A DNA stretch of 41,204 nt from assembly GCA_964640305.1 (NCBI GenBank), contig CAZXFF010000016.1, positions 1 to 41,204 of the forward strand, given 5' to 3'. Below, piece after piece: positions 16,789-26,396 of the stretch; position 1 is the stretch's first letter; each line of letters opens with the position of its first letter. The notes under the pieces were generated by a model, which saw nothing but the letters and a program-made list of their open reading frames with translations, ran no database searches and was not told the origin of the DNA. The DNA is from Coprenecus sp964640305 (GTDB lineage: Bacteria > Bacteroidota > Bacteroidia > Bacteroidales > UBA932). The position numbers and the translations under genes were made by a program.

Positions 16789-17814
16789 ATGAAATACAAA
16801 ATGACCATAATGGCTGTTTCAGCCGCATTGATGGCAGCAGCTGCCGCCGTGGGATGCAAATCAGCTCCCGAAACACCGAAACCCGAAAGGGATTATGTAA
16901 TTGTAGTGCACGGAGGTGCAGGAAACATGGGCGGTCTGGCCCGGAATACGGAAAAGGCCGAACAGTATTATGCTGCCCTTGATTCTGCCCTGATGATAGG
17001 AAATGAAATACTGTCAAAAGGAGGAGAAGGCATTGATGCCGTTATCGCAGTAGTGGAATATTTTGAAGGGAACCCCCTTTTCAATGCCGGTATCGGTGCG
17101 ACCATTTCCGCCGAGGGATTCTTCGAACTGGATGCTGCAATTATGGACGGCAAGGACCTCAGTGCCGGATCCGTGGCCGGTGTAAAACATATCAAACACC
17201 CCATAGCTGCCGCAAATGCTGTCAGGACTTCCAGCCCCCACGTCATGCTGAGCGGTACAGGAGCCGAAGAATTTGCAGAGTCGAACAATCTTGAAATGGT
17301 GGATGACAATACATATTTTGCAACACCGGGCACAATGAGATGGGTAAAGGAATTCCAGAAAAAATCCAAGAAAAACGGGACTGTCGGATGCGTTGTCCTG
17401 GACAGCCATGGCAACCTTGCTGCCGGAACCAGTACCGGAGGAATGTTCAAGAAACGCTGGGGCAGAATAGGTGACGCCCCCATAATCGGAGCAGGCACAT
17501 ATGCCGACAACGGAAGCTGCGCTGTATCCTGCACAGGACATGGCGAGTATTTCATCCGCCATGCAGTCGCACATAACCTGAGCGCACGCATAAAATATCT
17601 CGGGGAGGATATCACCGAAGCCGCAAGGCACATACTTTTCGAAGACCTTAACAGCGAAGAGGGTAACGGAGGCCTTATAGCTGTAGACAAAGACGGTAAC
17701 TTCACCATGGAATTCAACTCTACCGGAATGTTCAGGGGATACCTCTACAAGGAATCCGCCACCGGTGAAATCAGAAAGGCCTGCGGAATAGATTCCACTT
17801 TGGTACAACGATAA
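16789..17814 (+). CDS. Isoaspartyl peptidase/L-asparaginase (Ntn hydrolase), lipoprotein
   Basis: Plant-type (type III) asparaginase that hydrolyses asparagine or beta-aspartyl peptides. It matures by self-cleavage before a threonine; here Thr198 in the motif NGTVGCVVLD is the expected nucleophile, with GTSTGG and KRWGRIGDAPIIGAGTYA following. The N-terminus is a lipoprotein signal (AAAVGC, Cys near 23), so it acts in the periplasm or on the envelope. The pro-part begins DYVIVVHGGAGN. It runs with a DPP IV-like peptidase 13 bp downstream, suggesting joint peptide degradation. Confidence 0.93.
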   Translation: MKYKMTIMAVSAALMAAAAAVGCKSAPETPKPERDYVIVVHGGAGNMGGLARNTEKAEQYYAALDSALMIGNEILSKGGEGIDAVIAVVEYFEGNPLFNAGIGATISAEGFFELDAAIMDGKDLSAGSVAGVKHIKHPIAAANAVRTSSPHVMLSGTGAEEFAESNNLEMVDDNTYFATPGTMRWVKEFQKKSKKNGTVGCVVLDSHGNLAAGTSTGGMFKKRWGRIGDAPIIGAGTYADNGSCAVSCTGHGEYFIRHAVAHNLSARIKYLGEDITEAARHILFEDLNSEEGNGGLIAVDKDGNFTMEFNSTGMFRGYLYKESATGEIRKACGIDSTLVQR

Positions 17815-17827
17815 AAAACAAAGGACG

Positions 17828-20080
17828 ATGAAAGCCAGACTCTTGATCTCCCTATTCCTATGCTGCGCAGTAATATCAAGCACATTCCGGGAAGCCAGGG
17901 CATCCGAAAGGAAGCTTACGCTTGAGGACATTTACAGGAACGGGGAATATTCATCGCGGGGGATCAGTGCCCTGCGATGGGCTGATGACGGAAAGTCGTT
18001 CTACACCCTGGACAGGAACACTTCCGTAGGCGGCACAGATATCGTACTCAACAATATCAGAACAGGTGAGAAGACAGTAATACTGCCTGCTTCATCCCTT
18101 ATCCCCGAAGGCAAGTCAGCGCCGTTGAGAATAAGCGACTATATCTGGTCCATGGACCACAGCCAGCTTCTCATATACACCAATACGAAAAGAGTATGGA
18201 GAACCAACACAAAAGGCGACTATTGGGTAATCCGCGCTGACGGAAGCGGACTCAGGCAGCTCGGACGCGGATTCGAACCGTCCGAACTCATGTTTGCGAA
18301 ATTCTCTCCGGACGGGACAAAGGTCGCCTACGTCTACAAGAACAACATCTACTGTGAGAATCTTTCTGACGGCAAGATAACCCAGCTCACTTTTGACGGG
18401 AACGACGTTATCATCAACGGCAACTTCGACTGGGTCTATGAAGAAGAACTGCACCAGCAGGACGGTTTCAGGTGGAGTCCGGACAGCAAAAGGATTGCCT
18501 ACTGGCAATTCGACACGGAGGGTACCGGAACTTTCTACATGATCAACAATATCGATTCTGTATATTCAAAGATCATCCCATTCCCTTACCCGAAAGCCGG
18601 AACGACAAACTCGGCAGCCCGTATCGGTGTCGTGGAGACAGACAGTCCTTCCCCCGCCACCAGATGGTTCGACATACCCGGAGATCCCAGAAACAACTAC
18701 CTTGCCCGGATGGAATTCGTCCCTAACAGCAACGAAGTGATGATCCAGCAGCTGAACCGCCTGCAGAATACGAATAAGGTATATTACGGCAATGTCGAGA
18801 CAATGGCTCTGGACAATTTCCTGACAGACAGAGATGAAGCATTTCTTGACATACATGACAACATCATCTGGACAGAAGGCGAAAAACATTTCACATGGAC
18901 AAGCGAGAAGGACGGATGGAGACACCTGTACATGATGTCAAGGGACGGGAAAAGCGAAATACCTGTAACAATCGGGGATTTTGACGTTGTCAACATCGTA
19001 AGGATTGATCCAAAAGGAGGTTATGTCTATTATATAGCATCACCGGACAATCCGGTGGAGCGCTATCTGTACAGATCCCGTCTGGACGGGAAGGGGAAAG
19101 CGGAACGGGTCACACCTGAGGGAGAAAACGGACACCACGGATACAACATCTCCCCTGACGCAAAATATGCAATCCATACTTTCAGCAACAGTGAGACTCC
19201 TACCCGCTACGAGCTCGTCTCGCTACCTTCACACAAAACCGTCAGGATTCTGGAAGACAACTCCGCACTGGCAGAAAAATATGCCGCTCTCGGACTTCAG
19301 GAAAAGGAATTCTTCAGAGTCGACATAGGATACATTGAACTGGATGCATGGATGATCAAGCCTTCAGACTTCGATCCTGGCAAAAAATATCCTGTAATAT
19401 TCTATATCTACGGAGAACCCTGGAACAGTACAGTCCAGAACTCATGGAGCGGAGGGGACCTGTGGAGCCGTTTCCTGGCCGAGCAAGGTTACATCGTAAT
19501 GAGCATTGACCCCAGAGGCACGAATACACCAAGGGGAAGAGATTGGCGGAAATGCGTTTACGGTAAAATCGGGATAATACCGCCGGCAGATCATGCCGAA
19601 GCAGTCAGAAAGATAATCGGCACTTACCAGTTCGTGGATGCAGCCAGAATCGGGATATGGGGATGGAGCGGAGGAGGCTCCTCGACAGCCCACCTAATGT
19701 TCAGATACCCGGATATCTATTCTACAGGCATAGCTGTAGCCGGTGTGTATTCGCAGTACCTGTACGACACCATATATCAGGAAAGATACATGGGACTGCC
19801 TTCCACAAATCCCGACGGATATAGGGACGGCTCACCCATTACCCATGCCTCAGGGCTTAAAGGGAATCTGCTCCTGATTCATGGAACAGGGGACGACAAC
19901 GTACACTACCAGAGCTGTGAAATGCTTGTGAACGAACTTATCAGGCAGAACAAGATGTTTTCCATGCTGGCATATCCTATGCGCTCACATGGAATCTACG
20001 AAAGGGAAAATACGACATACCACCTGTATCAGTCAATGCTGAAATACTGGCTCGAAAACCTTCCCGCGGGAGGAAGATAA
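17828..20080 (+). CDS. Dipeptidyl peptidase IV-like S9 serine peptidase, exported
   Basis: Cuts Xaa-Pro dipeptides from peptide N-termini, here probably in the periplasm. It has a signal peptide (about residues 1-26), an eight-bladed beta-propeller to ~490 and an alpha/beta-hydrolase domain after it. The amine-recognising pair is in DWVYEEE (Glu205-206). The triad is Ser614 (GWSGGG), Asp690 (GTGDDNVHYQ) and His721 (MRSHGIYE). Family members usually have GWSYGG; the Tyr is Gly here. Length (750) is normal. It sits behind the asparaginase, and a cytoplasmic Xaa-Pro aminopeptidase gene is nearby. Confidence 0.93.
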   Translation: MKARLLISLFLCCAVISSTFREARASERKLTLEDIYRNGEYSSRGISALRWADDGKSFYTLDRNTSVGGTDIVLNNIRTGEKTVILPASSLIPEGKSAPLRISDYIWSMDHSQLLIYTNTKRVWRTNTKGDYWVIRADGSGLRQLGRGFEPSELMFAKFSPDGTKVAYVYKNNIYCENLSDGKITQLTFDGNDVIINGNFDWVYEEELHQQDGFRWSPDSKRIAYWQFDTEGTGTFYMINNIDSVYSKIIPFPYPKAGTTNSAARIGVVETDSPSPATRWFDIPGDPRNNYLARMEFVPNSNEVMIQQLNRLQNTNKVYYGNVETMALDNFLTDRDEAFLDIHDNIIWTEGEKHFTWTSEKDGWRHLYMMSRDGKSEIPVTIGDFDVVNIVRIDPKGGYVYYIASPDNPVERYLYRSRLDGKGKAERVTPEGENGHHGYNISPDAKYAIHTFSNSETPTRYELVSLPSHKTVRILEDNSALAEKYAALGLQEKEFFRVDIGYIELDAWMIKPSDFDPGKKYPVIFYIYGEPWNSTVQNSWSGGDLWSRFLAEQGYIVMSIDPRGTNTPRGRDWRKCVYGKIGIIPPADHAEAVRKIIGTYQFVDAARIGIWGWSGGGSSTAHLMFRYPDIYSTGIAVAGVYSQYLYDTIYQERYMGLPSTNPDGYRDGSPITHASGLKGNLLLIHGTGDDNVHYQSCEMLVNELIRQNKMFSMLAYPMRSHGIYERENTTYHLYQSMLKYWLENLPAGGR

Positions 20081-20084
20081 CAGA

Positions 20085-21461
20085 CTATTTGTCTATTTCC
20101 GGTATTTCGTCATCAGAATGCTCGTCCAGACGCTTTTCCCAAAGGTACTTTTTGGTCTCCCTGACCAGAACTCCTGAAAGCAGAAGCAGGGATATCAGGT
20201 TGGGGATGGCCATCAGTCCATTCATTATATCGGCAATGTTCCATACGGCAGCGAGATTGGCCACTGCACCGACGAATACGCCTGCGATGAAAATTATCCT
20301 GTATACTATCACACTTTTACGGCCACCGATATACTCGACACATTTCTCCCCGTAATACGACCAACCGAGAATCGTAGAAAAAGCAAAGGTCAGAAGACCT
20401 ACCGTAAGGACAACGGGGCCTATAACCGGTATCAGACCGAAAGCACTGTTCGTCAGTGTCGGGCTTGCCGAATCTATACCGTTTGGAGAAAGTATGCTGC
20501 TCACCAGCACAATACCTGTCAGAGCACATATGACCACTGTATCCCAGAAAGTCCCGGAAGCAGACACCAGTGCCTGCCGCACCGGATTTCTGGTCTGCGC
20601 TGCAGCCGCGACAATAGGAGCGGAACCGATCCCGGACTCATTGGAAAAGAGGCCTCTGGCAATTCCGAAACGGCAAGCCGACATTATGGTAGACCCGACA
20701 AAGCCGCCTCCGGCAGCCTGCGGAGTAAATGCAGAACTGATAATCAGGCGTATGCTTTCTCCTACATATTCATGATTTATGAAAAGTATCACCACACATC
20801 CCACTATATAGAAAAACGCCATAAACGGCACGAGGATACCGCATACCTTGGCAATGCCTTTGATACCGAACAGCACCACCAACGCTGTCAATATGGCAAT
20901 TACCGCTCCTGTTACCACCGGTGGAATATTGAAAGTATTGTCCATCAGAAGCGATATGGAGTTAGACTGCACCATATTGCCTATCCCGAATGAAGCTATG
21001 ATTGCAAAAACAGCGAAAAGCACCCCAAGCCATTTGGCTTTTAGCCCTCTCTCTATGGTATACATCGGACCTCCCAGCATTTTCCCGTTTGATACCTTTA
21101 CACGGTACTTGACTGCCAGAAGGGATTCGGAATATTTGGTGGCTATACCGAAGACTCCTGTAATCCAGCACCAGAATACTGCACCAGGACCACCCAGTGA
21201 GATGGCTGTAGCGACTCCGACAATGTTTCCGGTACCGATCGTTGCGGCCAGAGCCGTTGCAAGTGCCCCGAACTGGCTCACGTCTCCATGACCTGAATTG
21301 TCACGGGTAACAGACAGTTTTATTGCCTTGAATATTTTCAGCTGGGGGAAACGGAGCAGGACCGTAAGGTAAAGATGCGTCCCCAACAGCAGGATTATTA
21401 GAGGCCAGCCCCATACTGCCGAGGCTATCTTGGCCAGAATTTCTGTAAAGGTCATTTCCAT
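20085..21461 (-). CDS. Alanine/glycine:sodium symporter (AGCS family)
   Basis: Sodium-coupled amino-acid transporter of the AgcS/DagA/AlsT type with about ten hydrophobic segments over 458 residues. Family landmarks include FGALATALAATIGTGNIVGVATA (near 62-85), the substrate and Na+ binding loop, GPGAVFWCW, and a GLFSNESGIGSAPIVAAAA segment near 265-283. It is 28 bp downstream of murF-alr, which makes and uses D-alanine, so alanine (either isomer) is the likely substrate. It is convergent with the DPP IV gene with a 4-bp gap. Confidence 0.93.
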   Translation of the reverse strand: MEMTFTEILAKIASAVWGWPLIILLLGTHLYLTVLLRFPQLKIFKAIKLSVTRDNSGHGDVSQFGALATALAATIGTGNIVGVATAISLGGPGAVFWCWITGVFGIATKYSESLLAVKYRVKVSNGKMLGGPMYTIERGLKAKWLGVLFAVFAIIASFGIGNMVQSNSISLLMDNTFNIPPVVTGAVIAILTALVVLFGIKGIAKVCGILVPFMAFFYIVGCVVILFINHEYVGESIRLIISSAFTPQAAGGGFVGSTIMSACRFGIARGLFSNESGIGSAPIVAAAAQTRNPVRQALVSASGTFWDTVVICALTGIVLVSSILSPNGIDSASPTLTNSAFGLIPVIGPVVLTVGLLTFAFSTILGWSYYGEKCVEYIGGRKSVIVYRIIFIAGVFVGAVANLAAVWNIADIMNGLMAIPNLISLLLLSGVLVRETKKYLWEKRLDEHSDDEIPEIDK

Positions 21462-21489
21462 AGGTATTGTAGTTTTATTGAAGTCCGGT

Positions 21490-23880
21490 TCATTCTTTAA
21501 AGTAGACCCTTCTCACCCTGTGGGATACACCCGTCAATATTTCATAAGGGATTGTTCCGAGTTTGTCTGCCAGTTCTGTCACCGGGATATTCCTGCCGAA
21601 GATCTCAACCTCATCCCCTACTCCGGCATCCGTATCGGTTATATCCAGCATGCAGGCATCCATGCATATATTCCCCACTATAGGAACTCTCTTACCGTGC
21701 ACATACATTTCCCCTGTGCCGCAACTCAGATGACGGTTAAGTCCATCTGCATATCCGACAGGGATGACTGCTATACGGGATGTCCTGGACAACCGTCCTT
21801 TACGGCCATAGCCGACCGTACTTTCAGAATCAACCTCACGGACAGATGCTATATGTGTCTTGAAAGTGCTTACCGGCTGCAGGCCATCCAGTCCTCCGAT
21901 ACCATAAAGGCCTATCCCTAACCTCGCCATCTCGAAGGCATATTCCGGGAAGCGTTCTATCCCTGCACTGTTCAGCACATGACGGGCTATCCTGTAAGGG
22001 AAATGCGGGGAAATCATTTCCATCATTGCATTGAACTGCCGTATCTGCCCTACAGTAAAACTGTCCTCTGCCGGATCGTCAGCGGCAGCAAGGTGCGTAA
22101 AAGCAGACTTCAGAAGAATTGTTTTCCTCCCGTCCATAAACTCCAGTAGCAGAGGAATGTCCTTCATATCCAAACCTGAACGGTTCATACCGGTATTCAG
22201 TTTAAGATGTACAGGATATCCTTCAATGCCATGTGTTGCAATGATACTGCCAAAACCACGAAGCAGATCCAGCGAATAGATTTCCGGTTCCAGACCGAAT
22301 TCTATCATCTGCGCAAAAGATTCCGGTTCAGGATTCATAACTGCAATGGGCATTGTGATTCCCCTGGCCCTCAAGGCAACACCTTCATCCGAATATGCCA
22401 CCATCAGGTAGTCCGCCCCGGAATACTGCAGCTGCGCTGCTACCTCGGCCGATCCGCTGCCGTAGCCGAATGCCTTTACCATTACAGCGAGCTTTGTGCC
22501 GGCCGGAAGTTTCCTCCGGTAGATATTCATGTTTTCCGACAAAGCATTCAGATCCACTTCCAGGACTGTAGTATGGGACTGCTTAGCCAGAAAATTGCCG
22601 ATATATTCAAACCTGTATTTACGCGCCCCTTTGATAAGGACAGCCATATTGCTGAAAGAAGATCGCTTTTCGGAAGCGACAAAAGCTTCCGTATCACTGT
22701 AGAAGCGTGCTTGCGGCAGGTCGAACATTCCCCTGCATTCCGAAAGTCTCGGTCCTATCCCTATGAACAGTGAAACTCCTGCCTCCTTCAAGCGGTCGGC
22801 CACTTCCCTGTATATCTCAGCATCCCTGCCTCCAGCATCCACGAAATCCGACAGGATTACTGCCTTCCCTCCTTCAGGTTTCTGCATGGAAAGGAAGTTT
22901 ACGGCAATGGCGAATGACGCCGGATCGGAATTGTAATAATCCTTTATAAGAGTCGAGCCATCCACTCCAGGCCTTACTTCCATCCTCATGGCAACAGGCT
23001 GCAGATTCCTTACGCGTGCAGCGATGGTCTCATGAGCCCATCCTTTCCATAAAAGATAGGATACGGCAGACATGCAGTTCTCGAACGAAGCCTCGTCCGG
23101 GAAAGGGATTTCCATCTCCCATGCTCCGGGAACCATCTCAGAAGGAAGAAAACGGACTTTTCTGGAATTAATACCGGACTCCGTCATCATAATCCTGAAC
23201 GCAGCATTTTCCGAAAATCCCCAGCTTAGAATCCTCGCCTCAGGCCGCATAACCCTGGCTGCCATATCTGCGACTCTACCTTCCCGGCATATAAGGACTG
23301 ATGACCTGGAGAAAAGATGCAGCTTTTCGAGAAGACGGTCATCATCTGAAGCGAAGTTTTCCCCATGGGCCTGCCCGAAATGAGTGAATATTCCCACATC
23401 AGGACGAATAATACGTTCAAGCCGTCCCATCTCGCCTGGCATTGACATTCCTGCCTCGATCAGGGCTATCTTACAATCTCCGGATATCTCGAAAATGGAA
23501 AGGGGGACCCCGACCTGCGAGTTATAGCTTCTGGGACTGCGGTCCAACGGCACATCTCCGCCCGCGAGCTGCGCAATCCACTCTTTCACGACTGTCTTGC
23601 CGTTGCTTCCGGTTATTCCCACTACTTCCGTCCCGTGCAGGGATGCCCTGTATTCTGCCGCATCCTCCTGTAATGCCCGGAGAGTATCTTCGACATACTT
23701 CACAGATGCCCCGTAAAGCCTGTCGAATCCAGGTCTGCGGCTGCTCAATACAAAATTCCTCACTCCACGTGAATACAGTTGGGTTACATAGTCATGTCCA
23801 TCATGGTTCATGCCCTTCAGGGCGTAAAACACTGTCTCCGAAGGACGGATCACAGCACGGCTGTCAACAACGTGGAACAT
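21490..23880 (-). CDS. murF-alr: Fused MurF (UDP-MurNAc-tripeptide:D-Ala-D-Ala ligase)/alanine racemase
   Basis: Bifunctional cell-wall enzyme: the N-terminal Mur ligase adds D-Ala-D-Ala to UDP-MurNAc-tripeptide, and the C-terminal PLP enzyme makes D-alanine. MurF shows DSRAV, the ATP loop GITGSNGKT (near 90-98) and RMEVRPG. The racemase starts near 440 with VLEVDLNALSENM, has its PLP lysine at 469 in VKAFGYGSG and ends with TGVSHRVRRVYF. The fusion is known in Bacteroidota. I chose the ATG at 23880; an in-frame TTG at 23910 would overlap the M64 gene by 20 bp. With either start the region before the DSR motif is short for MurF. Confidence 0.93.
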   Translation of the reverse strand: MFHVVDSRAVIRPSETVFYALKGMNHDGHDYVTQLYSRGVRNFVLSSRRPGFDRLYGASVKYVEDTLRALQEDAAEYRASLHGTEVVGITGSNGKTVVKEWIAQLAGGDVPLDRSPRSYNSQVGVPLSIFEISGDCKIALIEAGMSMPGEMGRLERIIRPDVGIFTHFGQAHGENFASDDDRLLEKLHLFSRSSVLICREGRVADMAARVMRPEARILSWGFSENAAFRIMMTESGINSRKVRFLPSEMVPGAWEMEIPFPDEASFENCMSAVSYLLWKGWAHETIAARVRNLQPVAMRMEVRPGVDGSTLIKDYYNSDPASFAIAVNFLSMQKPEGGKAVILSDFVDAGGRDAEIYREVADRLKEAGVSLFIGIGPRLSECRGMFDLPQARFYSDTEAFVASEKRSSFSNMAVLIKGARKYRFEYIGNFLAKQSHTTVLEVDLNALSENMNIYRRKLPAGTKLAVMVKAFGYGSGSAEVAAQLQYSGADYLMVAYSDEGVALRARGITMPIAVMNPEPESFAQMIEFGLEPEIYSLDLLRGFGSIIATHGIEGYPVHLKLNTGMNRSGLDMKDIPLLLEFMDGRKTILLKSAFTHLAAADDPAEDSFTVGQIRQFNAMMEMISPHFPYRIARHVLNSAGIERFPEYAFEMARLGIGLYGIGGLDGLQPVSTFKTHIASVREVDSESTVGYGRKGRLSRTSRIAVIPVGYADGLNRHLSCGTGEMYVHGKRVPIVGNICMDACMLDITDTDAGVGDEVEIFGRNIPVTELADKLGTIPYEILTGVSHRVRRVYFKE

Positions 23881-23890
23881 AGGATAGGGT

Positions 23891-25138
23891 CTATTTGCAA
23901 TAAAAGTCAATCATTCTGCTTATTGCCCTCTGGCATACGGGACAGAAGTCCGGAGGTGTATTGGATTTCATCCTGCAGTCCTCGGCAGGACGGTATATCC
24001 CTTTGGCCATATATCCGCCACCCTCAAACAGACCGGCTTTTCCGGAATCCTTCATGTCTTTCCATTTGGAACCGAAATCAACGAGTGTTGTAATATTCGG
24101 TTCCCAAGGCTCCAGCTTAAGATTATAATAGTCCTCGTAAGCAACTTCCGATGTATAATATTCATCTCCGAGACCGGCAAAACTATGCCCGAACTCATGT
24201 ACGAACACAACCTCTGACAGTTCATTGTCGGCAGTACCAAGGCCGTAGGAGTTGTAGAATCCTCCGCCTCCGTATTTGGATTCGTTGGCAATTACGAAAA
24301 CGGCATCGAAAGGAGCATTTGATACAGCCGAAGCTATCAGCGAATGGTCCAGGACGGTAAGATACCTGTCTGTATAGAAAGTATAGAAATTGGATTTCAG
24401 CACTGTATTTTTCCACTCATCCCTGTTGGGAATAGTCGTCCCGCTATCCTCGGATACCGAGAGTACTGCCCTCACGTTAAAATCATCCTTGCGGTCCTTG
24501 TATGGTGCCATCGAAAACAGATAATCGGTAAAACGCTTGCAGTCAGCCTGGAACTTGTCCATCTCGTCGGCAGTATATCCTTCCGCTACATAGAGGAGAT
24601 CCACCTTATGCCTGTTGTCACCGGATTTTCTGAGGGTAACGACCTCAAACGAATTCTCCGGAGACCGCTCAATAAGGGCATCCTTTGGATCAATGCTGCA
24701 CGAGAAGATTTCTTTCAAGCTTCCGTCCGCCTTCTGCCTTCTGAAAAGTCTGACCGTTATTTCCTCCTTAGGAAAGGGCATCCACACTGTATTGGACATG
24801 GCTTTTGCCACTTTGGATGCCTCTGCCGTAGTCGTCCATTCCAGGAAAAGCGGACACATACCGGTCGAATACACCAAGGTCTCCCCGGAATATGCCTCGA
24901 AACGAAGTTCTCCATACCCGAAAGGGTCAATCAGCGAATTCGGAGAACCTGCCCACTCACACTCCTTCCTCACTTTTACAAGAAACGCATCCAGGTTCAC
25001 ATCGTCCCCGGCAAGCATAAAATCGAGCCTTAGCCTTTCTCCGGTAAAATATTTGTCATAATCAGGATTACCGCTTGCTGCGGAACATGAACAGATGGAC
25101 AGCAACGCAGCTGTCAGGAATATAGCCAGGAGTCTCAT
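23891..25138 (-). CDS. M64 family zinc metallopeptidase, lipoprotein
   Basis: Predicted surface or periplasmic protease of the IgA-peptidase M64 family. The lipoprotein signal ends SICSCS (Cys near 17-18). The zinc motif HEFGHSFAGLGDEYY starts at His314 (HExxH plus downstream GxxDE, the M64 hallmark). The N-terminal ~150 residues are a beta-rich M64 N-domain. The ATG at 25138 is preferred over an upstream TTG at 25162 because that TTG is the last three bases of a -7 box. In Clostridium ramosum the founder cuts IgA; whether this one does is unknown. Confidence 0.9.
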   Translation of the reverse strand: MRLLAIFLTAALLSICSCSAASGNPDYDKYFTGERLRLDFMLAGDDVNLDAFLVKVRKECEWAGSPNSLIDPFGYGELRFEAYSGETLVYSTGMCPLFLEWTTTAEASKVAKAMSNTVWMPFPKEEITVRLFRRQKADGSLKEIFSCSIDPKDALIERSPENSFEVVTLRKSGDNRHKVDLLYVAEGYTADEMDKFQADCKRFTDYLFSMAPYKDRKDDFNVRAVLSVSEDSGTTIPNRDEWKNTVLKSNFYTFYTDRYLTVLDHSLIASAVSNAPFDAVFVIANESKYGGGGFYNSYGLGTADNELSEVVFVHEFGHSFAGLGDEYYTSEVAYEDYYNLKLEPWEPNITTLVDFGSKWKDMKDSGKAGLFEGGGYMAKGIYRPAEDCRMKSNTPPDFCPVCQRAISRMIDFYCK

Positions 25139-25159
25139 AGTGCATTTGTATTTGTTATA

Positions 25160-25167
25160 CAAAAATA
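25160..25167 (-). promoter_or_regulatory. -7 box for the M64/murF-alr/symporter operon
   Basis: Minus-strand TATTTTTG matches TAnnTTTG; TTTA, a 3-of-4 -33 match, lies 19 bp upstream (25187-25190). The ATG at 25138 is 21 bp downstream of the box. Confidence 0.55.
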
Positions 25168-25208
25168 ATAAAATCCCGAATCATAATAAACGGAGTGCAG
25201 GATTTTTC

Positions 25209-25216
25209 TATCTTTG
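25209..25216 (+). promoter_or_regulatory. -7 box for the substrate-binding lipoprotein gene
   Basis: TATCTTTG matches TAnnTTTG, 46 bp before the ATG at 25263. No -33 box is evident. The ~40-nt leader is too short for a cobalamin riboswitch. Confidence 0.5.
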
Positions 25217-25262
25217 CAGCCGCAGGTCATAATGTCATGGCGGGCATTCAAATACCATAGCA

Positions 25263-26396
25263 ATGAACCTTCGGAATGTACTTACAGTTTTTTGTTCGGC
25301 CATAGCCGTTACCATCGTTTCCTGTTCAACCGGTCCCGGCACAGGACCGGCATGCAGCCTTGAATATGCACAGCTACTGTCGATAACTGAAGGAAACGGA
25401 TTCAAAACAGCAGAGGTATCCGATCCCTGGAACAAAGGCAGAATCCTTCAGAGATACATCCTCATACCGAGAGATGCCTGCATTCCGGAAGACTCCATAC
25501 CGAATGGGACAATTGTGAGGGTACCCATAGAGAACATAATAGTGTATTCTTCCGTCCATGCCTCGATTCTGGAAGAAATGGGCGCATCCGGACGCATAAC
25601 CGGAGTATGCGAACCGGAATACATGACCTGCAGGTCCGTCAAGGAAGGTATCGCTTCCGGCAGAATAGTGGATTGCGGGAATTCTGTATCCCCCAATGTT
25701 GAGAGAATCGCTGATGCAAGAGGGGAAGTAATCATTGCATCACCTTTTGAAAACAGCAATTACGGTACAGCCTCAAAATTGGGGATACCCATCATTGAAG
25801 CAACCGACTACATGGAAAACACCCCTCTGGCCAGAAGCGAATGGATAAAACTGTTCGGAGCCCTGCTGTGCATGGAAGACAAGGCCGACTCCATGTTCCT
25901 GCAGATCGAAACCGAATACAACAGGATCCGGAGGGACATTGCAGAGGGTATCGAAGAACAGGGCCTGAAGCGTCCCACCCTGATTGCCGAAAGGAAGTAC
26001 GGTTCATCCTGGGGAGTCCCCGGAGGGAAGAGCTACATAACCCATATATACCGGGATGCCGGCGCAGACTATATTTTCTCGGACATCGACGCCGAAAACT
26101 CCATAAACATGTCTTTTGAAAGCGTCCTTACAAGAGGGATCGATGCTGAATACTGGGTTTTCAAATACTGGAACCCGACTCCCATGACTTACGAAAGTCT
26201 CGAAGCGGAATACCAGCTCTACAGCAAGTTCAAAGCCTTCAGGGAACGCAGGGTATTCGGCTGCAACACCTTCGAATCGACATACTACGACGACATCGTT
26301 CTTAGACCCCAGGACATACTGATGGATCTGGCCTCCATATTCCACCCTGAACTCACCGGTGATTATACCCGGAAATATTTCTTACCGCTTCGCTGA
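25263..26396 (+). CDS. ABC transporter substrate-binding lipoprotein (class III; siderophore/haem/cobalamin type)
   Basis: Periplasm-facing lipoprotein of the FecB/BtuF type. The signal ends TIVSC (Cys21). Two Rossmann-like lobes are joined by a long helix typical of class III binding proteins: lobe 1 includes IVYSSVHASILEEMGASGRITGV (from about residue 96), and lobe 2 follows the DKADSMFLQIETEYNRI helix. The ligand (Fe-siderophore, haem or B12) cannot be assigned. Its likely membrane partners are the two genes on the opposite strand just downstream; the 3' ends overlap by 44 bp. Confidence 0.87.
   Translation: MNLRNVLTVFCSAIAVTIVSCSTGPGTGPACSLEYAQLLSITEGNGFKTAEVSDPWNKGRILQRYILIPRDACIPEDSIPNGTIVRVPIENIIVYSSVHASILEEMGASGRITGVCEPEYMTCRSVKEGIASGRIVDCGNSVSPNVERIADARGEVIIASPFENSNYGTASKLGIPIIEATDYMENTPLARSEWIKLFGALLCMEDKADSMFLQIETEYNRIRRDIAEGIEEQGLKRPTLIAERKYGSSWGVPGGKSYITHIYRDAGADYIFSDIDAENSINMSFESVLTRGIDAEYWVFKYWNPTPMTYESLEAEYQLYSKFKAFRERRVFGCNTFESTYYDDIVLRPQDILMDLASIFHPELTGDYTRKYFLPLR

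Noticed and set aside
17014..17931. 305-codon minus-strand frame
   Set aside because: It is antisense to the asparaginase, which has an intact nucleophile and lipobox. The frame has skewed, low-complexity composition.
25138..25162. Longer M64 protein from a TTG start
   Set aside because: The TTG coincides with the end of a TATTTTTG -7 box, and the shorter form starts directly at a good lipoprotein signal.
25139..25262. Cobalamin riboswitch upstream of the substrate-binding gene
   Set aside because: The intergenic region is only 124 bp, and after the predicted promoter about 40 nt remain, too short for the ~200-nt element.
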